From the NCBI GenBank assembly GCA_039931635.1, contig JBDTRO010000114.1, positions 1 to 10,580 of the forward strand: DNA of 10,580 nt, written 5' to 3'. Position 1 is the stretch's first letter. Each line of letters begins with the position of its first letter. The notes under the pieces were generated by a model. It made no database searches. It saw only the letters and a program-made list of their open reading frames with translations, and had not been told where the DNA came from. Of this stretch, positions 6,102 to 10,580 are shown one piece after another. The DNA comes from RBG-16-66-20 sp039931635 (GTDB lineage: Bacteria; Pseudomonadota; Gammaproteobacteria; Burkholderiales; SG8-39). Both the position numbers and the translations under genes were made by a program.

Positions 6102-7426
6102 GCCGGGCGGCTGATCCTGAGGAAGTAAGACACGATCAGTATGCCGCCAATCAGCACCCCGGCCGTACCCGCGACCCAGAAACCGGCCGCGCCCATGTGC
6201 ATCGAAGATTCGAAGGCAAGCACGTAGCCGCCTGCAAGGCCGATGCCCCAGAGTGCGACGATGTTGCACAACATCGGTACCACGGTTTTCTTGTAGCCGC
6301 GCAATACGCTGACCGCCACAGCAGACGCAGCATCGAACAGGTGATAGGTCGCGACATAGGCGAGCAAGGAAGTGGCGACCGCTTTGACTTCGTCATCGCG
6401 CGTATACAGCCCGGCGATCCAGTCGCGCCCCAGCCAGACCAGCAGGCCGACGACGCAGGCGCAGCCGAGGCCGCTACCAATGCCTGCGATGCCGGTGAGC
6501 CGCGCGCGCCGCGGGTCGCCCGCGCCGACCGCCTGCCCGGTAAGCACGCCCGCGGCGCTCGCCATGGCAAGCGGCATCATGTAGAGCAAGCCGGTCAGGT
6601 TGGCGGCGATCTGGTGGCCGCCCGAGCTCGCCGTGCCCAACCGCGCGATGAACAGCGCCATGAAGGTGAACGACGTGACGTCCACCAGGAAATTGAAGCC
6701 GATCGGAAGGCCGAGCTGCATGAGGCGCAATTGCCCTCGCCATTGCGGCCAGGACCAGCGCGCGAAAACCTGGAACGGCCGATAACCCGGGTCGAACCTG
6801 CACACCAGCCAGGCCGCGATGGCGACGATCCACGCGATGATCGACGTCGACACCGCGCAGCCAGGCCCGCCCAGCGCCGGCATGCCGAGATAGCCGTGCA
6901 TGAAGACGAGATTAAGCGGAATTTTCAGCGCCAGGCCGACCAGGTTGAGCAGCATGATCACGCGCGGCTTCGATACCGCGGTGGTGAAGGAATAGAACAC
7001 GCGGAACATCAGCAGCGCCGGGATGCCGAGCGCGATGGTGCGCAGGTAGCTGCGCGTCTTCTCCTCGACCTCGGGCGCGGTCTGCGCCAGCGCGAGGAAC
7101 GGGTCCGGAAAATAAATCAGCACGAAGGTGAAGACCGCCAGCAGCGCACCCAGCCATAGGGTCTGGCGCACCTCTTCACCGATCTCATGCAGCTTGCCGG
7201 CGCCGTAGAGCTGCGCCACCACCGGCGTGAGCGCGATCAGCACTCCCATCGCGGTGATGAAGATGCTGATGTAGATGCTCGCGCCGATGCCCACGGCCGC
7301 GAGGTCGGCGGCGCTCAGGCGCCCGGCCATCACCGTGTCGATGACGCCGTTGATCATCACCGCGACCTGGGCGACGAGCACCGGCCAGCCGAGTTTCACG
7401 ATGTCGCGCAGGATGGAGCCCAACAT
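6098..7426 (-). CDS. MATE family efflux transporter (NorM-like)
   Basis: A 442-aa multidrug and toxic compound extrusion protein with about 12 membrane helices in two MatE repeats (roughly residues 12-175 and 232-400). Helix 1 has PVLVAQVAVMINGVIDTVMAG, abbreviated here by its key residues N26, D30 and G35, where D30 corresponds to the cation-binding aspartate of NorM-type exporters. The second repeat starts with LGLPIGFNFLVDV and includes GGHQIAANL. Such pumps expel cationic drugs or metabolites using a Na+ or H+ gradient. The gene starts 30 bp after the EamA stop and overlaps the MFS gene by 4 bp. No Shine-Dalgarno is apparent before the ATG (the upstream bases read CGGCCCCC), which suggests translation depends on coupling or that expression is low. 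Length is near the family norm. Confidence 0.93.
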   Translation of the reverse strand: MLGSILRDIVKLGWPVLVAQVAVMINGVIDTVMAGRLSAADLAAVGIGASIYISIFITAMGVLIALTPVVAQLYGAGKLHEIGEEVRQTLWLGALLAVFTFVLIYFPDPFLALAQTAPEVEEKTRSYLRTIALGIPALLMFRVFYSFTTAVSKPRVIMLLNLVGLALKIPLNLVFMHGYLGMPALGGPGCAVSTSIIAWIVAIAAWLVCRFDPGYRPFQVFARWSWPQWRGQLRLMQLGLPIGFNFLVDVTSFTFMALFIARLGTASSGGHQIAANLTGLLYMMPLAMASAAGVLTGQAVGAGDPRRARLTGIAGIGSGLGCACVVGLLVWLGRDWIAGLYTRDDEVKAVATSLLAYVATYHLFDAASAVAVSVLRGYKKTVVPMLCNIVALWGIGLAGGYVLAFESSMHMGAAGFWVAGTAGVLIGGILIVSYFLRISRPA

Positions 7427-7456
7427 GGGGGCCGAATGGTATCGCTACTAAGCCCG

Positions 7457-8338
7457 CTATCCCAGCGCGAGCGCCATGACGCCGAAAGCGATGCAGGCCG
7501 CGCCGGCGATGCGCAGCACGCGGTCGCCCTCGCCCAGCAACTTGCCGCCGATCAGAGCGGCGAACAGCATCGACACCTCGCGCGCGGGCGCCACGTGCGA
7601 CAGCGGCGCTTCCTGCATGGCGAAGAGCACCAGCACGTAGCCGATCGGGCTGATGAGCGCCACCACCAGCGCGTATTTCCACTGTGCCCGCCACAGACCG
7701 CCCAGCGCCGCGCGGTCGCGCAGCACGGCGGGCACGAGGAATCCCACGCGCACGAAATTCGAGAGGTAATCCAGCAGGATGGGCGACATCAGCAGGAATT
7801 TGACGGCATAGCCGTCCACCACCGTGTACGCAGCGATGAACACGCCCGTCGCAAGGCCGTAGATCACGCCCCTGCGAACCATGGCCTTCTTTGCGGGATC
7901 GTGCGCCGCGCGGAACAGCGCCGGGCCGCCGGCGATCAGGAACACGCCCGCGACAACGGCGGCAATGCCCAGCAGCCCGAACGCCGTGATGCGTTCTCCC
8001 AGCAGCAGGATCGCCACCGCCGAGGTCAGCAGCGGCCCGGAACCGCGCGCCAGCGGATACACCACGGTCAGGTCCGACTTGAGATAGCCGCGCAGGAGAA
8101 TGACGAAATACAGCACGTGCAGCACGCCGCTGATCGCGACGAAGGCCCATTCGACGGCGCCCCAGGCTGGCACCACGTTCCAGCCGAACCACAGCCCCAC
8201 GGGCGCCCAGATGACGGCCCCCATCATGCTGGTGAACGCCGCGAAGCGCGCATCGCCGCCCGCTTTCTTGGCGGCGATGTTCCAGATCGAATGGATCAGT
8301 CCTGCGAGGACGACGAGCGCGAGCGCCGAGGCGGACAT
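7457..8338 (-). CDS. EamA/DMT family transporter
   Basis: A 293-aa membrane protein with about ten hydrophobic helices arranged as two EamA repeats, the layout of the drug/metabolite transporter superfamily that exports amino acids, their derivatives or other metabolites. The first repeat contains AGLIHSIWN (12-20) and TVVYPLARGSGPLLTS (91-106) followed by LLLGERIT; the second ends with APAREVSMLFAALIGGKLLGE, the equivalent conserved helix. The start at 8338 is chosen because the hydrophobic first helix begins there; the frame stays open to 8722 but that region is the antisense of the divergent reductase gene. It is the first gene of the five-gene minus-strand run. No clear Shine-Dalgarno precedes the ATG, and a -10-like TACCTT (8349-8344) lies only five bases away. 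Confidence 0.9.
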   Translation of the reverse strand: MSASALALVVLAGLIHSIWNIAAKKAGGDARFAAFTSMMGAVIWAPVGLWFGWNVVPAWGAVEWAFVAISGVLHVLYFVILLRGYLKSDLTVVYPLARGSGPLLTSAVAILLLGERITAFGLLGIAAVVAGVFLIAGGPALFRAAHDPAKKAMVRRGVIYGLATGVFIAAYTVVDGYAVKFLLMSPILLDYLSNFVRVGFLVPAVLRDRAALGGLWRAQWKYALVVALISPIGYVLVLFAMQEAPLSHVAPAREVSMLFAALIGGKLLGEGDRVLRIAGAACIAFGVMALALG

Positions 8339-8375
8339 GCCGCAAGGTAGCAGAGCCTCAGCTAGACTCCGCAGG
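8339..8375. promoter_or_regulatory. 37-bp divergent intergenic region
   Basis: This short gap separates the start codons of the transporter operon (minus) and the reductase gene (plus). On the plus strand TAGACT (8363-8368) is -10-like and on the minus strand TACCTT (8349-8344) is -10-like; both lie within 5-7 bases of their start codons. No clear -35 boxes are seen. Any promoters must overlap the gap or reach into the opposite gene, so the two units may be regulated together. Confidence 0.35.
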
Positions 8376-9308
8376 ATGAAGGGCGAAACACCCATCCGCG
8401 TCGCGGTGCTGGGCGCAGGCGCGGTAGGCTGCTTTTTCGGCGGCATGCTGGCGCGCGCGGGACACGAGGTCACGCTTATTGGCCGCCGGGTACACGTTGA
8501 GGCGTTCAAAAAATCGGGCCTGCATTTCGAGGGATTGAAATTCGACGAGCGCGTCGTGGTCCAAGCCGATACCGAAGCCTCTGCCGTGCGAGGTGCGCGC
8601 CTGGTCCTCTTCTGCGTGAAATCCACCGACACCGAGCAGGCCGCCGCGCAGATCGCGCCGCACCTGGACGCCGACGCCATCGTCGTCAACCTCCAGAACG
8701 GTGTCGACAACACCGAACGCATCCAGGCCAGGATTTCGCAGCCGGTCGTTCCGGCCGTCGTCTACGTAGCGACGGAGATGAAAGGTCCGGGGCATCTCAA
8801 GCACCACGGTCGCGGCGACCTTGTGATTGGCGGTCTGGACGGAAGGATTTCTCCTGAAATTCTTCAGCAGTTGAAAGCGCAATTTGAAAAGGCCTCCATC
8901 CCCATTCAGATCTCGAACAACGTCGCGGGCGAGCTCTGGGCCAAGCTGGTGGTGAACTGTGCCTACAACGCGCTCTCGGCGATCACGCAGTTGCCGTACG
9001 GCAGGATGATCGAAGGCCCCGGCATCCGAGACACCATGCGCGCGGTGGTCGAGGAAACGCTGGCCGTGGCCAGGGCGAGCGACGTCGTAATGGCGCCCGA
9101 CATGCTCGCCCGCACCCTGAAGATCGCCGAAGCCATGCCGACGCAGTACTCGTCCACCGCGCAGGACCTCGCGCGCGGCAAGCCCACCGAGATCGATCAT
9201 CTGAACGGCTACGTGGTGCGCAAGGGCGCGGCCCTGGGCATTGCAACCCCCGCGAACCAGGTGCTGCATGCGCTCGTGAAACTTCTCGAGGCGAAGCACA
9301 AAGCTTGA
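8376..9308 (+). CDS. 2-dehydropantoate 2-reductase family protein (ketopantoate reductase)
   Basis: A 310-aa NADPH-dependent reductase of the PanE/ApbA family, which converts ketopantoate to pantoate in coenzyme A synthesis. The nucleotide-binding motif VLGAGAVGCFFGG has glycines at 13, 15 and 18. Residues equivalent to those of E. coli PanE are present: K82 in VKSTD, N108 in NLQNG, the catalytic K190 and N194 in ELWAKLVVNC, S260, and E272 in TEIDHLNG, with matching spacing. Many bacteria carry several such paralogues acting on other 2-keto acids, and none of the other pantothenate genes is nearby, so the symbol panE is withheld. It is divergent from the transporter operon across 37 bp. The start at 8376 fits the domain start; GCAGG directly abuts the ATG and is too close to be a normal ribosome binding site. 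An open frame back to 8100 is antisense to the EamA gene. Confidence 0.9.
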   Translation: MKGETPIRVAVLGAGAVGCFFGGMLARAGHEVTLIGRRVHVEAFKKSGLHFEGLKFDERVVVQADTEASAVRGARLVLFCVKSTDTEQAAAQIAPHLDADAIVVNLQNGVDNTERIQARISQPVVPAVVYVATEMKGPGHLKHHGRGDLVIGGLDGRISPEILQQLKAQFEKASIPIQISNNVAGELWAKLVVNCAYNALSAITQLPYGRMIEGPGIRDTMRAVVEETLAVARASDVVMAPDMLARTLKIAEAMPTQYSSTAQDLARGKPTEIDHLNGYVVRKGAALGIATPANQVLHALVKLLEAKHKA

Positions 9309-9349
9309 GGCCGGCTTCTGTGCGCCACCGTACGGACGAATTACGGCCA

Positions 9350-9378
9350 GTCTCCTAAGGTCGCGTCACACAGGAGAC
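9350..9378 (+). promoter_or_regulatory. Hairpin able to sequester the Shine-Dalgarno of the next gene
   Basis: GTCTCCT (9350-9356) is the exact reverse complement of AGGAGAC (9372-9378), with a 15-base loop between. The right arm includes AGGAG, the ribosome binding site for the ATG at 9383. If folded, the mRNA would hide this site until the stem opens, so translation may be conditional. A 7-bp match in so short a leader could also be chance. Confidence 0.4.
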
Positions 9379-9382
9379 CGCC

Positions 9383-9709
9383 ATGTCGGACCATCCGCTT
9401 TCCCTTTTTGCCGTCGCCATGCTGTTTGCCGCCATCGCGACGGCCGCGGACCGCAGCGACTCTTCCTACGACCGGCGCGACGCCGGCGTGCGCGAAGCGC
9501 AGGCTGCGCGCGCCGACGCCAAGCGCGGCCGCCTGCAGGATGAAAGCCCGGACCAGCTCGAACGCAACAAGTTCTCCCGCTGCGAAGTCCTGCCGGCGGA
9601 CGACCGCGACTACTGCATCCTCAGGATGAAAGGCGAAGGCACCGTCAGCGGCAGCGTCGAGGGCGGCGGAATCCTGCGTGAACTGCGGGTGACAGTACCC
9701 GCGAAATAG
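9383..9709 (+). CDS. Small secreted hypothetical protein with GSVxGGGILRE motif (108 aa)
   Basis: A small protein with a probable signal peptide: hydrophobic LSLFAVAMLFAAIAT then ATA-AD, a likely signal peptidase I site near residue 22. The n-region (MSDHP) lacks the usual lysine or arginine, which is unusual. The mature part has a charged, probably helical stretch (about 24-62, rich in R, A, D, E), then a pair of cysteines C67 and C78 (RCEVLPADDRDYC) that could form a disulfide in the periplasm, and a glycine-rich end GTVSGSVEGGGILRE (87-100). I have a sense that small betaproteobacterial exported proteins share the Cys pair and the GSVxGGGILRE segment, but I know no function. AGGAG six bases before the ATG supports the start; this site lies inside a possible hairpin. 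It is convergent with the ABM-domain gene, 14 bp apart, and no clear terminator is seen between them. Confidence 0.75.
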   Translation: MSDHPLSLFAVAMLFAAIATAADRSDSSYDRRDAGVREAQAARADAKRGRLQDESPDQLERNKFSRCEVLPADDRDYCILRMKGEGTVSGSVEGGGILRELRVTVPAK

Positions 9710-9723
9710 CAGTCCGCGGCCAT

Positions 9724-10032
9724 TCACGCTGGCTGCAGGATGTGAATCACGCGGCTCGCAATGAATTCTTTCGTTTTGCCCGCGTAAGTCGCCATGTGCG
9801 GCGCGGCTGCGTGCGCAGCCAGCGCCTCTGAACTTTCCCACTTCTCGACCACGGCAAAGGTGTCCGGACCGTAGGCGGTCTGGAACTTGAGCGGCGGATT
9901 CAGGTCCACAGCGGCGCCGTATTCGATGCAGCCTTGCTCGGCCCGCACTGCCGGAACGTTGGCACGAAAGTGCGTCAGGATGGTTTCGCGCTGGCCGGGC
10001 TTGGCGGTGATGACAGCGATGACATGGATCAT
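9724..10032 (-). CDS. Antibiotic biosynthesis monooxygenase (ABM) domain protein, YgiN-like (102 aa)
   Basis: A single-domain protein of the dimeric alpha/beta-barrel ABM family, which includes cofactor-free quinol monooxygenases such as YgiN and enzymes acting on aromatic polyketides. The N-terminal strand MIHVIAVITAKPGQRE, the QGCIEYGAAVD segment and FAVVEKWESSEALAAHAAAPHM (54-80 region; H74 and H79) follow the family consensus. The start at 10032 is supported by AAGGGGAG seven bases upstream and the normal domain start; an extension to 10107 would cover the divergent gene's 5' end. A TATACT box lies further upstream. Length is typical. Activity is inferred from the fold; many members have no known substrate. 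It is divergent from the second MetE-like gene across 43 bp. Confidence 0.87.
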   Translation of the reverse strand: MIHVIAVITAKPGQRETILTHFRANVPAVRAEQGCIEYGAAVDLNPPLKFQTAYGPDTFAVVEKWESSEALAAHAAAPHMATYAGKTKEFIASRVIHILQPA

Positions 10033-10062
10033 TTCCGGGCTCCCCTTCGTTGGTGAAATCGC

Positions 10063-10068
10063 AGTATA
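10063..10068 (-). promoter_or_regulatory. Probable -10 element for the ABM gene
   Basis: On the minus strand this reads TATACT, a near-perfect sigma-70 -10 box, about 30 bp upstream of the ABM start codon. It would give a leader of roughly 24 bases containing the AAGGGGAG ribosome binding site. No matching -35 box is seen (GCGTGG at the right distance). Confidence 0.4.
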
Positions 10069-10075
10069 AGAGGCC

Positions 10076-10580
10076 ATGAACCTGCCCACGCGCCTGCTCC
10101 CTACCACCGTCGTCGGCAGCTATCCGCAGCCGGACTGGCTCCTGAACCGCCAGATGCTCTCGAAAGTCGTGCCGCGCACGCGCATGCAGGAGCTCTGGCG
10201 CATCCCGGCCGAATTCCTCGAACAGGCGCAGGACGACGCCACCGTGCTCGCAATCCGCGACATGGAGCGCGCAGGCATCGATATCATCACCGACGGCGAA
10301 ATCCGCCGCGAAAGCTATTCCAACCGCTTCGCCACCGCGCTGGAAGGCATGGACAGCGCCAACCCCGCCCAGGTGAAATCGCGCGCGGGCATCATGACGC
10401 CGGTGCCGCGCGTGGTCGCGAAAATCCGCCGCACCCAGGCGGTCGAGTTGCGCGACATGGAGTTCCTGCGCGCCAACACCAGGCTGCCCGCCAAAATCAC
10501 CCTGCCCGGCCCCTTCACCCTGGTGCAGCAGGCGAAGAACGAGTTCTACAAGGACGACGAGGAAATGGCGATGGATTTCG
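10076..10580 (+). CDS. Second short MetE-like (cobalamin-independent methionine synthase C-terminal domain) protein, partial
   Basis: An open frame with no stop from the ATG at 10076 to the window edge (168 codons plus one base), so the 3' half is missing. It starts LPTTVVGSYPQPDWL, continues with RDMERAGIDIITDGEIRRESYSN (about residues 62-84, key residues D75, G76, E77) and has KITLPGPFTL near residue 149, all marks of the MetE C-terminal domain family. There is no N-terminal MetE half, since the conserved strand begins within the first ten residues. The zinc ligands would lie beyond the edge and cannot be checked. It belongs to a different subfamily from the gene at 289 (DGEIRRESYSNRF against DGEQSRQHFVHGF). 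AGAGG lies only two bases before the ATG. Members are often labelled 5-methyltetrahydropteroyltriglutamate-homocysteine methyltransferase, but real substrates are mostly untested. Confidence 0.88.
   Translation, partial: MNLPTRLLPTTVVGSYPQPDWLLNRQMLSKVVPRTRMQELWRIPAEFLEQAQDDATVLAIRDMERAGIDIITDGEIRRESYSNRFATALEGMDSANPAQVKSRAGIMTPVPRVVAKIRRTQAVELRDMEFLRANTRLPAKITLPGPFTLVQQAKNEFYKDDEEMAMDF

Noticed and set aside
6102..6269. N-terminal extension of the MFS transporter to 6269
   Set aside because: The added residues are arginine-rich and out of frame over the MATE gene; the ATGA overlap at 6101 is a far better start.
6197..7159. 320-codon plus-strand open frame inside the MATE gene
   Set aside because: Antisense shadow with low-complexity R, A, D and Q content and no recognisable motif.
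7187..8350. 387-codon plus-strand open frame across the MATE and EamA genes
   Set aside because: Its composition is H, R, Q and D rich with no domain, and it is antisense to two clear transporter genes.
8339..8722. N-terminal extension of the EamA transporter to 8722
   Set aside because: This stretch is the antisense of the reductase gene and adds 128 residues unlike any DMT protein.
9338..9347. GAATTACGGC repeated at 1311-1320 and 9338-9347
   Set aside because: A 10-base match in two upstream regions, without shared flanks or spacing to the start codon, is too weak to call a shared regulatory site.

Overview
The window is compact, GC-rich bacterial chromosome that is almost fully coding. 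Gene content, codon use (strong preference for G or C in the third position) and protein types point to a betaproteobacterium, perhaps Burkholderiales. This is judged from general resemblance only; there is no rRNA or marker gene here to settle it. I see no phage, IS element, CRISPR array or tRNA.

Layout: (1) A plus-strand block at 82-2787 holds a 63-aa PLDc_N-type membrane peptide, a short cobalamin-independent methionine-synthase-like enzyme (MetE C-terminal domain only, closest by memory to the MesD branch) and an NAD(P)-dependent aldehyde dehydrogenase of succinate-semialdehyde dehydrogenase type. It is followed by a nested inverted repeat (2802-2875) and a small acidic hypothetical ORF. 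(2) A minus-strand block runs from 8338 down to 3066. It is a tight five-gene run: EamA/DMT transporter, MATE transporter, Tet-like MFS transporter, class II aldolase/adducin-family protein and ArgC. Junctions are +30 bp, a 4-bp overlap, +15 bp and 0 bp, so a single operon is likely. (3) A plus-strand ketopantoate reductase homologue (PanE/ApbA family) is divergent from that operon across only 37 bp, followed by a small secreted protein. (4) A minus-strand ABM-domain monooxygenase-like protein lies divergent from a second short MetE-like gene that runs off the right edge (10076 onward, open at 10580).

Functionally, the left and right ends each carry a MetE core protein without the N-terminal half, from two clearly different subfamilies. 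The middle operon puts exporters from three unrelated superfamilies together with two metabolic enzymes, which suggests a small-molecule production/export or detoxification module. The substrate cannot be read from the sequence. The most noteworthy observations are that operon, the MesD-like gene with no MesX partner visible, a sharply AT-rich rare-codon patch inside that gene, the nested inverted repeat at 2802-2875, and a possible hairpin that would bury the Shine-Dalgarno of the small secreted protein gene.
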